This document shows positions 12,353 through 24,599 of a stretch of 64,000 bases of DNA, in pieces (within the stretch, counting starts at the first letter, position 1; each line of letters opens with the position of its first letter). Under the pieces are notes generated by a model. It saw only the letters and a list, made by a program, of their open reading frames with translations. It had not been told where the DNA came from and did no database searches. Source of the DNA: Diatrype stigma (lineage: Eukaryota; Ascomycota; Sordariomycetes; Xylariales; Diatrypaceae). The stretch is from assembly GCA_022225965.2 (NCBI GenBank), contig JAKJXP020000096.1, forward strand, positions 62,001 to 126,000, written 5' to 3'. The position numbers and the translations under genes were made by a program.

Positions 12353-13576
12353 TCAAGGGAGGTACGCCGATTTTGTTTTCAGACTCCGCCGCCGGCTTAT
12401 ATTCAAGCCGCCCAAAATACTTTTCCTTGCCGTTGGTGCGGGGCTTGGAGGGGGCGGTGTTGCACTCGCGTTGGTAAAGATGTTGGATGCAAGGGAGCCC
12501 CTTCTCGATCTCATAATGTCGGTATATGTGGCTGGTGATTGAGCCGGCATGGTAGCCGCGGATTGCGGTTCGAAGACTTGGGAGTTTGCTGATGCAACGT
12601 TCGTGTCTATTGTTAAGCTCGTAGTGGACGGGGATGCGGGGCCCGTGGTGGCGAAGCTTTCGCGGGAGACGCCGGCTCGCAGGTTTTGCCGGCTGCGTTT
12701 CCGCGAGAGGATCAGTGATTTCGAGAACCGTTGCAATACGGCGGTTGGGTTCCTAGGGGTTCGGGGAACCGCGGTTTCCTCTTGCTGCTCTGCTGTGGAG
12801 TCGATGGAATAGTGCCGGTCCGCAAAGGGATCCGTGTTGAGAAAGGCCGGCTTGTTCTTTTGTGAGGCGACTGATGATATGCTGTTCTGCCGTGTTAGGT
12901 GGCTGGGTCTCTCCAGAGACCCCGTCGCAGACCCAGGCCCAGTTCCAGACCCAAGAGAAATCGATCGGCGTTGCTGAAGAATACTCCTTCGGTGGCTGGA
13001 GTCCGAGAGATCAGGTGAGGAGGACCCCCGGCTGCCGGACAGGTTCACGATACATGGCTTGCCAACGAAGATGACCGAAACAGCCCTCGCGGTGTCTTCG
13101 CGACTCTTCCGGCGCGTTGGTGACTGCGCAGGCTCTTCCGTGCTAGATTCCGACCCGGACTCGAAGTCGTAATCGGAGATATCGTCGCCGAACGAAGAGG
13201 CGTCCTCCTCGGAGGAGAGGTACATATCGTGCGATGTTGTCAAGGACTGCCTCGCCGACTCGATGGAGTTGAGCTTCAGACTGTCGAGCAGCCTCGACGC
13301 CCTGAGTGCGCTTCTTTCTGGCAGAGCTGGAGGTGGGGGGTCAATGGTGACCTCCTGGGCTTTGACGGCATCCTTAGTCTCCATAACCGTAGCTTCCTCG
13401 ACGATATGCTGGTTCATGTCGGCAAGTTCGGCGAGCAAGCTGTCGTCGTCGTACGTCTGTGATGCATAGCTGTTCCGGGCTGATTCGCGGGACTGCACGC
13501 TCAATTTGTCCTTCGACTCGACTTTCTCCACATTGTGCTCGGCTGCCTTGAGGAACGGTTCCTTCGCCAAAGACAT
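12353..13576 (-). CDS. Conserved-looking, Ser/Arg-rich, largely disordered protein
   Basis: A 407-aa intronless ORF on the minus strand, starting at the ATG at 13576-13574 and ending at TGA 12355-12353. I cannot assign a function. The protein is low in hydrophobic segments and rich in Ser, Thr, Arg and acidic patches (EEDASSFGDDISDYDFESG around residues 120-140), so it is probably disordered. Several basophilic kinase-type sites are visible: RRKS, RRGS and RRRS, and two further RRS stretches. A short ordered-looking element, AVSVIFVGKPCIVNLSGS (about residues 165-182), and the C-terminal KSILGGLNISRRRSLKTK are the best candidates for conserved motifs. The frame stays open for 1.2 kb with clear Ser/Pro coding bias while its surroundings are gene-poor, which supports a real gene. 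Confidence 0.65.
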   Translation of the reverse strand: MSLAKEPFLKAAEHNVEKVESKDKLSVQSRESARNSYASQTYDDDSLLAELADMNQHIVEEATVMETKDAVKAQEVTIDPPPPALPERSALRASRLLDSLKLNSIESARQSLTTSHDMYLSSEEDASSFGDDISDYDFESGSESSTEEPAQSPTRRKSREDTARAVSVIFVGKPCIVNLSGSRGSSSPDLSDSSHRRSILQQRRSISLGSGTGPGSATGSLERPSHLTRQNSISSVASQKNKPAFLNTDPFADRHYSIDSTAEQQEETAVPRTPRNPTAVLQRFSKSLILSRKRSRQNLRAGVSRESFATTGPASPSTTSLTIDTNVASANSQVFEPQSAATMPAQSPATYTDIMRSRRGSLASNIFTNASATPPPPSPAPTARKSILGGLNISRRRSLKTKSAYLP

Positions 13577-16500
13577 GACGACTTTCGAAGGGGAAATCGC
13601 TCGTGCCGATCGTGGCGGTGACCGGTGACGGGTGACGGTGAGGGCAACTCCTGGTATACCCGTGTACGGCGGGTGAAGTGAAGAGAGTACTGCGGAATGC
13701 TAGTATCTAACACATACGAACAGGGCTTTGTTAGTATGCGTCATGAGACCAGCTCTTTTCTCGAAGGGAGGAAGGATATATGTGAACATGTAAATATGCA
13801 AAAGTGATCCGGTAAAGCACAGGCCTGGAGTTTGGTATAAAGTTGGGTTAGGGGGCTATAGTTACATACATATGATATGAATAAGAATTGGATGATATCT
13901 CGACTGAGCTATGCCTAGGGGAGACTACGGTAATGTATAGCCCCTGCCAGCCCCTGGTCCTGGCTGATCTGCGAATGACCGGCGTCTTGGCAGGTATAAC
14001 TACCTGGACCCTGTCAGCCTGTACGTGTGGATGCGTGCGGATTCAGGAAGTCGAGAAGTATGTACGACTGGAGCAGTGGAAAGCGGAGGTACAGTACTCA
14101 TAGTACTTCGTACATGTAGTTCACTCTATCTTTTTCGCCCCACGCTGCAGAAAGCCAGGGGAGGGCTGGCAAGGGCTGGATGCTGAGTGGGACGCATGGG
14201 AGGGAGCAGGGGCTGGGACTGACTGTCTCTCTCGACAAGGAAGGCCGACAGAAACGTTTGATGTTTCCTTTGGGCAGGCGCGCGCGCACACCAAACACGG
14301 CACGGCACACAGCATGCCCAAAAAGAAAGATGAAAATATGCTTCAGCTCACCTGCGAAATATACCCGCCCCGGCTGCCACAAGGCCACGACCTGAAGGAG
14401 CCGTATAATGGAACGGGCAAGAGTGCTGAAACAGCCAGTAAGTGATGCTAAAGACGCCTGAAGTGTGCTCGGTGGGCGCCTGGCTTGCTGCCCACGCTCT
14501 GACTGGCCCGTGGCCCGAACCCCGATGTGCGTTTCAAGTCAGACAAGGGGCTGCAAAAGCGGTTTCGTCCGGTCTGCCGGTCACGACTTCAAGACAGAAG
14601 AGACGCGAAGAAACTGCACTACAGCCTGTAGTGAGGCTAGCCTGCCAGTCAGTGAGTGGCCTTCCTGCACTTCGCAGCACTGAGCAAAGAGAGAGGAAAG
14701 CTGAGTGAGACAATCAATGTTCCCACGAGAGTCTGGATCTAGGGGCCAAGTCTAGGATGTGTGTAATCATGTACATATATATCGGTGCATAATATAGGCT
14801 AAAGGATTCATACCTATAGCTACCCAAGTCGTTATATGATGTAGATGGGCACGGCGAAGAGGGGCGTTGTGAGATTTCATGAGAAGATCTCTATAACAGC
14901 AGGCATTTCATCATTTCTATGTATTGCAGTGAGGAGTGACAACAGGCTTCATCCATGATGTCTATATATCTACCTGCAGGTGTTATACCATCCATGGCCG
15001 AGTCATTCCAAGAACTCTATTTTCACCATGTGTCAAGACAGTACATCTGTAGTAGTTGTCGTGATGAGAGGGCGGCTTGTAGTTATGCGTAACTCGATCA
15101 GCGCTCGCCATCGGTGATGCCATCAGACTAGGAAGCTTTCGGGACCTTCCATATACGTACCATCTCGACCATCTTCGTCTGGCCCTGAAGAGGACACTTT
15201 GCGGCGGAACGGGCACGACGGGTAGGGCCATCCATGATCAACGGTCCCTCGTCCCATTGAAGATGCAAGGAAGGAGTTCCCAATGAGAGAAGGATGGCGG
15301 CGTGTTTCTCCGCTTACGTAGTACTTTTCTAAGGGTGGGGTGAGATCTTCAAGGGTCTCTGGGCTAGTGGGCGCTCTGATGATTGGACCCTTCCTGCGCC
15401 GCCGTTAGCGTCGCCTCCATTGGCGCAAAATGACATATCTACAGTGGTAGGTATGTAGGTATTCTGCCACATCCATCTATACATACTATACATACCCAGT
15501 CTGCCAGTGCAGCTGCCACTGCCACCTGCAGTGGTAAAGTAGTAGAACAGACCAAAAACTCAAAGGCGCCGCCACCCTGCCACCCTGCCACCAGGTATGA
15601 ATCCTTTTCCAAGCGATGACGATGGCTGAGGGCTCAAGGTGCAAGAAAACCTGCAAGATGTGCACACCTATTTCCAGGTTGTCACGACAGAGCCGTTCTC
15701 TCTCAATTCCTCAAGATGATCAATCAGTTCATCTTTTCCAAAGTGGAGATTCGGCTGTTCACGTCTTCGGTAATCTCATGAATACGAAAATAGAAACAAA
15801 CGCCTTGAATTCCAGGTGAATTCCAGGTCGTATTTAACTGCTTAGTGTACTAAAGTGAAGCCCTAACTCAGGGCTAACTCAAGCATCAAAATCACCTTAC
15901 ATTGACGGCAGGTAAGAAGGGCTGGAAAGGTAGCAGCTGAGGTAGGTGCAAGGTACACGCCATACACTAATTACAACCAATGCCGTCTATTATTGGTGGC
16001 TCCCGCTGTCCATTCTTGCGCCAGGCGACCCACCGCACCAGCCAGGATAGGGAAGACTCCAATGGCGGAGTTGCTATCGCCGGCCGCATGCAGACATCTC
16101 AAATCATTATCCATTAATCATTAATCATTAATCGTTAATATCAGTTTAATATCGCCGCCAAACCAAGCTTTCCAGGAAACAAGCGGCGGTTTCATTGTCC
16201 ACAAGTTACAGGCCAGACCGACCAAAACACCCTGGTTAAACATGCGCAATTATACGATACAGTTACGGTCTTTCTCCGAGCCGGGCATCAGGTCTCAGAG
16301 GATGGGGAACGGCAAGTCGGCGACCGTCCTTCGACCCCAAACCCTCAGCCACGGGTCCCGAAGGATGAGCCACCACCATCCCGACGTCAGCTCGCTCGAT
16401 TAGGTACCTACTCATGTAGGTAGGTAGGCAGGCAGGTAAGATGCAAGGCAAGGAAGGACCTGAGCAACTGTCCTACCTATGTCTATTTGTTCCAATTCAA

Positions 16501-19500
16501 CAGGTCGCAATGGAACTCCTCGAGACCCGAGAGGCCATGCTTACTCGAAAATCATACGGGAGTCCGTACGTACTCGATCGACCTACCATTTCCTGTAGGT
16601 TCATTCGTTAGTCGGGAAACCCGCACCGCACCGGTGCAGTGGATAGATGGAAAGAGGCTATTTTGTCACAACCCCCAACCCCGAAAGGCGACCTCGACCT
16701 GATTTAGCCTACGAAGCAATATAATACGCTGTCTAATCCGGACTGCGAAAGTAGGAAAAGGCGAGATTGGGCAGGTCTGTGTGGGCCAAGCTGCCCATCC
16801 CGATGGACGTCGAACGTTAGCGGCCGTAGTCTAACTGAAACCACCAACCAGAGCCCGGCGATACTCGGCGACGTGGTTGCTCACTGGTCCGACTTGGGCA
16901 GTCGTTCCCAGCCGTTCCACACAGCTGGCTGAGGAGCGCTGCTTCGGTATCTCCAACTCCAATTGCTGGATCCTCTTCTGCTACCACCTTGCCTGCGTGC
17001 CAAACTGCGAGGCCAGCAGTCTGACTGGCTGAACCACCGGTTTACTAAGTAGAAGTACATCCTCCTGGATGCAGCACCGTTTGCTTCTCGCGAACCATTT
17101 TCGTGTAACCTGGATTGGTCTGCGAGGTTTTCTTAGCTCTGCCGTACGACTTGACTATATCTCTAGAAGTGCTCTACGCAGTTCGGTACTCGTTTGAGGC
17201 ATTCCTACCGTGATGCGATAGGGCCCGGGGAAAAGGTCGGTGACACTTCGAAGAGATAGATTCCGATGCAAGGGGGTGTGCGTGTCGTCGCTTTACTCTC
17301 CACGAATTACATAATGCTCAGGTGATTCCTCGTTCAAGAACTCTTTGCTTAGGTCATATCTTGTTTCGAATAAACTTCACACGCAAAAGGTAGGTGGGGA
17401 GGAATACGCACCAAACCAACAACTAGCGAACGACCGAGAGAGTAAGCACTCTTCGGAACTTACGTAGAAAGCTCACGGTCACGATCGACGAAGCTGCAAG
17501 TCTCAATTTGTCTGTTCATCTACTCCGGGCACATGATCTGGTGCTAACAAGATCGGTCGTGTAGTAAGCTTGTTCAAACATTCAACACAACCAAATATTA
17601 CAGACGTTGGAATTTCCTCGAATTATTACATATCGCCTATTATACCCCAGTCCTTCTGAACTATAGATGGAGGATTCTTCCTTCTACGTATGTTTTGCCG
17701 TTAAGTCTCATGATCTTCGTAGATCTCGTAGATCTCGAGATCCTTCGTTGGGCGGATACCATTCCGCACAGGGAACAGTGACTCAAGCTGGTTATATATG
17801 CGCATATGATTCTCATTATACTGCATATCAGTACATACAATTGAAGTCCGGAGCCCCAGTCGTATCTATCAAATCAATGTTGAACTGACAAACAGCTGAA
17901 TTCGACATTCGGGCTGGCATTATGGATGCCAAAATCTCGTGGGTCTAAATCTCTGGTGACGACTGTTCATCCATTTGCTTACTACGATAAATTTTTCTGA
18001 GATCTGCCAGGCACGTCCTATCTTCTCGACGCAAATAGCACCCACGTGCGAATCAACTTCCATTAGGTATACCCTGGCGCATCCATGTTGGCGTCGGGCT
18101 GACGGGTACCCTGAGTCAGAAGAAGAAATGCTTGCCCTTTCCCCGGGGGCCACCCTCCATCTTGCGCGGGGCCGCATCATTGTACGTATGATCGGCCGAA
18201 CCGCCATACATAAGCTCTCCCCGAGGCCCCCTCACCTACCCGAAAGTCCGTCCCTTCTCCGGTTTCACCTGAATGCGATCCGACTAGACTAGTGAATACC
18301 AAGACTAGGCTGACGAATCCCCCGGTAAATCATCAGCACATGGGTGGCACGGGCTCTTTCAGGTGCCTTCAACGTTTGTCGCTGACGACACTTTGTCGTT
18401 TTAACAGCCTCTTTCCCCAGATGAAGCGGTTTAAGACGAATTCGGAAGCTCGATTTGATCTATGCGATCGAGCCCTACTATATATATACTATATCTGACA
18501 TCTCCCAGTGCATAGCGATGGTCACATCGAGCCTCTGCGTACGTACGCACCACCCTGTCAGACAGGGTACGACAATCAAGGTCCACGAGGGACTGGCGTT
18601 CTGTGGTAACAGATTGGAATAATATTCCTCCCACGGCCAAGATTTTGTATCGCGATTCATACATTAAAATTCTTAGATTCCGCTTGTGCTACACTGCTAC
18701 TTAAGATCTTCCGTCCGCTAAATGTCCATGACTGGCCATGGCCGTTTGGATCTATACCGGCAAAACCGACTGCTACTCAGGGCATATAGTAGTCTAGTTA
18801 AATACAAAAGTCCTATGGATCTATTACATTCAGAATCAAGGGTTCCCAGCATGGACCTGAGATGTTCCAAGTCGATCTATGAATTGAGTAAGGCGATGAT
18901 AGCCATATGTGCCCACAGAAGAACCAGGGACCATATACCGAGTTCCGTATTCACGTTTAGTAGAGGAGTAAAGTGCTTGCCGACTGTAGTAAGCAATCGT
19001 CATGATAACATCACTCCTGTACAGTAGAAGGTTGTCTCGAGTACCCCTAGCTTATCGAGGGCTTTAGTGTGCCGTCATGATAAGACTAACGATGAGAAAG
19101 GGGCGCCAAAAAGCGATGAGTTTGGGAAGTATTCTCCTTTAAAGATATATATATTGATATATGAAGTATATCTGACAACTTTCTACCTAACCTCATCTAG
19201 CCTTCATACTGTGTAGCTCCCTAGTCATTTTACTCTTGGATAGATATCAAATGACATTTCAAGAAGTCCTAGCCCACCAAGCAATAGGCCATCATGCCTC
19301 AAGGAGCCAATTCAAGAGCTCTGCTACATTTTACCTCAAAGCAAAAGTTGTCGAGTAACTCACAACACCTTTGCCGGACAGGTTTGGACAATGATATCAA
19401 ACAGAGCAAGCAGTTACTTCGAGCAAGCCGTAGTTATCTAGTAACTAATAGTAGTATTGGTGGTATTGGTGACACCAGCGATGAAAGTGATACTGCAGAC

Positions 19501-19810
19501 CTAGCAAAACGGGCACTACAGAACTAGGAAAGTTTAATAAAATTAGCAGCCCGCTCATCTGTATATCGCGGTACATATGGATGAGCAACACCTAATTAGA
19601 CTCCAGTGCCCAGGCTGCCAGTGCCGTAACGAGAGGTCACCATAAGCTGATCTCAAGTCTATCGTTATTATACAGTTTCGTAGAATGTGAGAATGTTCAT
19701 TGTTTTAGCCCCGGCGATCAAATGCTCCGAAACGCATGCCCAACACCCACCCGCTCATGATCATCTCTTGGATACTCATTAATATACAGTCATATTTACA
19801 GAGCAGCAGC
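13577..19810. other. Gene-poor spacer of 6.2 kb
   Basis: No coding region could be supported. Frames are under about 105 codons and overlap on both strands. The stretch has moderate base composition, TAGGTA-type motifs (for example 16401-16437), short ATTAATC repeats near 16105-16140, and TA-rich stretches near 18478-18495 and 19140-19165. The last part includes the presumed 3' end of the monooxygenase mRNA. Confidence 0.45.
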
Positions 19811-21094
19811 CTACCGACCGCCGTGGATTTCACGAATAGCCTTCACGCTATTCCTAACCCCAGCCTCCCATTCGTCATACCTAGTGTCGTACCAAGCCGG
19901 TATGCCGCTCGGGCCGTGGTCCGCGATGCAGTTCCCCAACCCAACAGCGTCCGTGATAGCGCTCAGGGCCCCCTCCCCTCCCAGTATCGGCTGCGCGTGT
20001 GCCGCATCGCCCACCAGGAAGGCGCCGGTCCCCGCGAGCGCGTAGAGGTCCTCGGAGTCGACCAGCGCGGTGCGCATGAGCCAGTGCAGCGCGTGGCCGT
20101 CGACCTTCGTCAGCTCCGGGTCCAGCATGTACCGGAAGGGCTGCTCCAGCTCCCCGAGCGCCCCGAGCTCCTCGTACAGCGCCTTCGGCACGTGCTTGGC
20201 CTCGTCGACCTCGCGGTTCGGCATGTGCAGCGGATCCGCGGCGCCGCCTCGCACCGGCCGCGAGTACGCCCACCCCACGTCGAGCGCGCCCGTGTGCGCG
20301 TCGTTGACGGTCACGCTGAGCACCGCGCCGCCGGCCTCGCCGCCGCCGGTCCGCGTCTCGATCACCGTCGACCCCTGCATGGCGGGCGCGCAGTGGTCGT
20401 TGAACTGCTTCTGCGTCAGCCGGCGCCAGCCGCTGTACACGACGTACGGGAGGATGCCGACGGGGGTGTCGGGCGCGAGGGCGCGGCGCACGGCGGACAG
20501 GGCGCCGTCGGCGCCGACCAGGCAGTCGGTCTGCAGCGAGAAGGGCGGCGGCACCTGGTACGGGATGCGCATCATCTTGTAGTAGCTGTTCAGGCCGACC
20601 AGGTTCGGGGCGGCGGCGCCCTCCATGTGCAGGGCCACGAGGCCGGGCGCGGTGCCGGGCGACACGCTCTCGACCTCGTCGCCGTGCCGGATGTCGAGGT
20701 CCTCGGCCAGCAGCTTCACGAGGTTGTGGCGGTTGGCGCGGAACGAGGTGGCGTAGTCGACGCCGGGGGCGCGGCGCACGAGCAGGGCCGGGTCGATCCG
20801 CCCCGTGCCGCGGTGCCCGTGCCGCGCGTCCACGGCCACGCGATGCCGGAAGGTCTCCAGGTCCAGCCCCAGCAGGTCCAGCAGCGGCCGGTACGCGGGC
20901 TCGTGCAGCGTCACGGCGTACCCGTGGCGGCGGGCCTCGGGCCGGCGGTCGTAGAGCACGGCGGGGACGCCGCGCTGGAGCAGGGTGCGGCCGAGCGTCA
21001 GGCCCGCGAGCCCGGCCCCGACGATCCGGACTCGCTTCTTGCCTAGCTCCTTGACTTGCTCCTTGACTTTCTGCTTGACTCGCTGCTTTGCCAT
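19811..21094 (-). CDS. FAD-dependent monooxygenase (aromatic-hydroxylase/PHBH-like fold)
   Basis: This 427-aa intronless ORF has all three signature blocks of class A flavin monooxygenases. A Rossmann GAGLAG sits at residues 26-31 in RVRIVGAGLAGLTLGRTLL. A CLVGADG 'DG' block lies near 190-200. A FLVGDAAHAQPILGGEGA 'GD' block lies near 360-378 and contacts the flavin ribityl chain. Such enzymes use NAD(P)H and O2 to hydroxylate or epoxidise aromatic and polyketide substrates; the substrate cannot be told here. The N-terminus is an unusual Lys-rich run (KQRVKQKVKEQVKELGKK) ahead of the dinucleotide fold. I took the first ATG, but the fold would also fit a start a few residues later. The gene is very GC-rich against AT-richer flanks. 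No polyketide synthase or peptide synthetase lies beside it in this window. Confidence 0.88.
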   Translation of the reverse strand: MAKQRVKQKVKEQVKELGKKRVRIVGAGLAGLTLGRTLLQRGVPAVLYDRRPEARRHGYAVTLHEPAYRPLLDLLGLDLETFRHRVAVDARHGHRGTGRIDPALLVRRAPGVDYATSFRANRHNLVKLLAEDLDIRHGDEVESVSPGTAPGLVALHMEGAAAPNLVGLNSYYKMMRIPYQVPPPFSLQTDCLVGADGALSAVRRALAPDTPVGILPYVVYSGWRRLTQKQFNDHCAPAMQGSTVIETRTGGGEAGGAVLSVTVNDAHTGALDVGWAYSRPVRGGAADPLHMPNREVDEAKHVPKALYEELGALGELEQPFRYMLDPELTKVDGHALHWLMRTALVDSEDLYALAGTGAFLVGDAAHAQPILGGEGALSAITDAVGLGNCIADHGPSGIPAWYDTRYDEWEAGVRNSVKAIREIHGGR

Positions 21095-22797
21095 TTTTTG
21101 GTTTGGCGATAAAGGCCCCGCAAGCGCGCCTAAGCCGAGATGTCGTCAAGCCTTTTTTTGGCGGGATTTATTTGATTCGTTTGGACTGCTTAGTTCGAGG
21201 GCTTGAAAGGTTTGATATTATAGATCGTCAGTGAATATCTAGTCAATGCATGCCCTTAGTGCATAACTTCGTGTAAGGCTTATCGATAAACATGTTTGAT
21301 ATAAAAGCGAAGCTTCATTGATTTCCTGTGTGTGATATTTTCCTCTAGACTAACTGGAAATAATCTGGAAGAGAAATGTTAGCTTCCACTAATTACATAC
21401 AGCTAAAGCTCTCATTGGCCAGAATTGTGTAGGTAACTGGCCAATACGGCATCGCTAAACACTGCTACTGCTACACATCAAGTGCAAGTGATTAAGTAAT
21501 TATGAAGCACGCAGTGGTTCTCAAGTTATCCCTGAACTTCCCTTTTTTTTTTTTTTTTTTTTTTTTATTAATAACATTGGCGATTATATGATTTTGATAC
21601 CCCGCGCCTGTCTCTTCATCCTCTTGTAGACTTGTAGTCCGGTGAGATGCAGGCACTTCGCACAAGTGTCGCCATCGCGAGGTTCTACACAAACGCCGAC
21701 AAACGGATGTCCGTCATGCCGTGCAACTCTACACAGCGCTAAGTAGCTTCGTGTTATAATCTCCATCAGTACCGTACATGTATCTTCTCCGAACAGCCCT
21801 ACGTTCTGGGCACGCGGAAGCCGGACGATATGTGCACGTTCGGGAAATTAAGTGGGTCAACGTCCCCGACTGCCGAGCATCTACTTCGATGCTCACGTCC
21901 GATACGAGAGTCCGGACCGCCAACGATAATGCTTATCTCCTGATGGAAGAAATCGGAACGTTGGATCAAGCTCAATACACACAGACCCTAAAATCACACC
22001 GATTTATTCGGTTTCATTCTATTGGTGTGTCTTTGGAGACCCTTCGGGAGATCTGCAAATATCGTTACCTAAAGATAGGTCCGGACATCCCGGAAGCCCT
22101 CGGGCTTTTATTACGGTTGGTCCGGAAGCTGAAAGATCGCCCCACCACAACCGTTCTCACTAAGACCACTTATTATCGTCGTACTGAGTACATATGTATC
22201 GATTAGGTTCTGTCCGTGAGTTCAGAACATCTACCCTTGATTCGGTATCAGCCAGTGAGCTGAAAGGCTAGTTCAAAGTCGCACTGAGCCTCACCATAAT
22301 AGCAAACAAGAACCTATGAGCACCACTACGGCCGTTTTCCAGGCAAGAAAGAAGTGGTTGGAAGAGATCCCAGTATGCGGAGAGAAAAGAGTCGATAATG
22401 GACGACCCAGTAGTTATAGCTACCTACGGCAAGGTATTACGTAGCTGCTCTGACGTCAACGACTTGCATAGAAACCGGCCGGTGAACCGGGAAGAGCCAC
22501 AGCCATGTGGCCAACTACCTACCTACGTAACGGTGACAAAAGGGGAATACCTGATGATCTGCCTCAGCTCTGGCTCATAAATACTTTCGAAAGGTAGGTG
22601 GGAAATCGCATCACTGCAGTTGTGATAAACCTAGTGAACGGACTAGACTTCTTGGCACCCCCTGAATTGAAACCCCTTTGTGATACGATTCTTGGCAATA
22701 ATTATCCTATACGCCCACGACTCCGAAAGCTACTCACTGACGTATGCTTTTTCTTAGGCTAAGTAAAAGGCTTCGTTCTTGAACTACAATTCTCATT
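21095..22797. other. Intergenic, with a poly(T) tract and weak frames
   Basis: A 24-base T run lies at about 21543-21566. A 142-codon plus-strand frame (21778-22206) and a minus-strand 60-codon frame (21584-21766) with a CxxC pair are present, but I recognise neither and they overlap in opposite directions, so I do not call them. The stretch also contains the promoter of the disrupted dehydrogenase. Confidence 0.4.
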
Positions 22798-23054
22798 ATG
22801 GCGGGTGAAGGTATCGATGTAACAAAGGTAAGACATAGCTCTCTCCAACTGCTGCATGATAGTAAGAAATGTGTTAGCCAACCCCCTAACCCCTTTAGGT
22901 CGGCATGCTGGGAGTCGGGAGCATGGGAGCGATGATGACCTTGCTGCTGGGCGAACTTGGTATAGAGGTGTTCTATCACGATCCTAGTAAGTAACGGGTG
23001 TCGAAGTAAGCCACATACGTACGTACCTGTTTGTTAACCCCGCGACCGACAGGC

Positions 23055-23059
23055 GACAA
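23055..23059 (+). repeat. Target-site duplication GACAA, left copy
   Basis: GACAA immediately precedes the left LTR and is repeated at 29555-29559 directly after the right LTR. Five bases is the usual duplication for Ty1/Copia integrases. Confidence 0.9.
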
Positions 23060-23457
23060 TATAAGATTATACGGTATATGGTTATACTGTATTAGATAAT
23101 ACGGATGTAGCAGTGGAATAAATAGGCACTAAGTAAGGTTAAGCAGACGTATATAAAGGTAGTTATTTAAGTATGAAGTAGTATTCGTGTATGTGTATAA
23201 GTGTATGTGTGTATATGTAAGGTCCCGACTTTTTATATATCAGCTAGGTGGCTGTTACCCCTATTTATATATAGAGTATTTCCTAATGCGGTAATTGTCC
23301 CTATTCTTTTTATTACAATGGAAGTCCTTATTTCCTTTATCCCATACAGTAATTGCTTCCGGCAATATACCGTTCCTAGCAATAATTCTGCTATATAAGT
23401 GCAATTCTTTTATAATTGCTTTGTTATACTGCCTTGCTGCATTTAATAAATCCTATA
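23060..23457 (-). repeat. 3' LTR of the Copia element (left copy)
   Basis: 398 bp, the same length as the right copy, aligning without gaps. In element orientation it begins TATAGG, where the other copy has the canonical TGTAGG, and ends in CTTATA. It abuts the polypurine tract. Confidence 0.95.
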
Positions 23458-23466
23458 CCCCCCTTT
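23458..23466 (-). other. Polypurine tract
   Basis: In element orientation the sequence AAAGGGGGG sits directly next to the 3' LTR. This is where plus-strand DNA synthesis is primed in LTR retrotransposons. It is one of few GC-rich spots left in the element. Confidence 0.8.
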
Positions 23467-23899
23467 AATAATTATTAAAAGCCGTAGGTAAGCATTAATG
23501 TATAGGATTTGTTCTTATAACTGAATAACGTATATATATATATTAGAAAAGCCGTTATAACGGTAAAACCTATATAAAAAAAAAGGTAATTATATAAGCG
23601 GATAATGGATATAGGTATATAAGTGGTTATAATTAATTAAGCACCTATTTTGCCGGCTTGTAATTATATAAGCAAAGCTATATTGGAATAGCTTGCAATT
23701 ATATAAGCAAGGCTGCGTTTGTATATAACTATATAAGCCCCTATTGGAATATAAAAAGCTTTCCAGTTTATTCTTTCTTTATTCGGTATTAAAAAATTAA
23801 TAAAAAATCACCTGTTTATCGTATAAAGCCCAGGATAAAACGTACGTATACGGAAAAAATCAGGCTTTTAATGGGGAAACCTTTAAAGGAATAAAACCA

Positions 23900-24300
23900 T
23901 TATATACTAATTATATTGGCTAATTTCATTAGCTTATTTAATATAACGCTAGATACCGGCTTTATTAAAGAATCAGCTAACTGTTTTGCTGTATTAATAT
24001 GGTATAATATAGCCTTATTATTTGTTACCACCTTTTTATTAAAGTAATAAGTTATATTTATATGCTTAATTCTTTTATGGAATTTAGGGTTATTAGCTAG
24101 CTTTTGGGCGGCATCGTTATTTATATATACCTTTAGAAGCTGGTCCGAATAACCTAGGTTTAATTCTTTATTTAAATAATTAAGCATATTACCTAAATAT
24201 ACGGTTTTTTTTAATCCTTCCTTTAAAGCCATATATTCTGCTTTACAGGAGCTTAAGGATACTGTTTTCTAAAGTTGGAAGGTCCAGCTTATAGGGTTAA
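23900..24300 (-). pseudogene. Copia RNase H remnant
   Basis: Minus-strand translation gives SLSSCKAEYMALKE near 24230-24280 and then an open 110-codon stretch with a KHINITYYF-like and an AKQLADSLIKP block. These match the Copia RNase H end, where KHIDIRYHF and T.xQLADxLTKP are typical. The frame breaks just upstream. Confidence 0.85.
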
Positions 24301-24599
24301 AATTATTCCTATTTGCTAAGCTAATTATATATCCACTTATAAATTTTCTATCTAATAGGTTACTTTCTTAATTAGAATCTATATAAACCTTTAATTCCAA
24401 AATTCCGTTGTACTTATATATAATCCCTATATTAAGGTGCTTTAATAAATACCTCCATATTTTATATAACTCCTTAAAGTAGTTTATACTTGGATTATTC
24501 ATAAATCTGGCACAAGTGCATATAGCGTAAATTATATCAGGTCGAAATTTTAAAGCTAGGTATAATAAAAAACCTATTTGTTTTTAATAATTTATAACT

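Noticed and set aside
19736..21046. 436-codon plus-strand frame opposite the monooxygenase
   Set aside because: It is an antisense shadow in very GC-rich DNA. The minus-strand frame has all three flavoprotein motifs, while this one is Arg/Pro/Val/His-rich without domains.
21778..22206. 142-codon plus-strand frame
   Set aside because: Starts with ATG and is not obviously random, but I recognise no family, and it has no splice or neighbour support. It could be a decayed gene.
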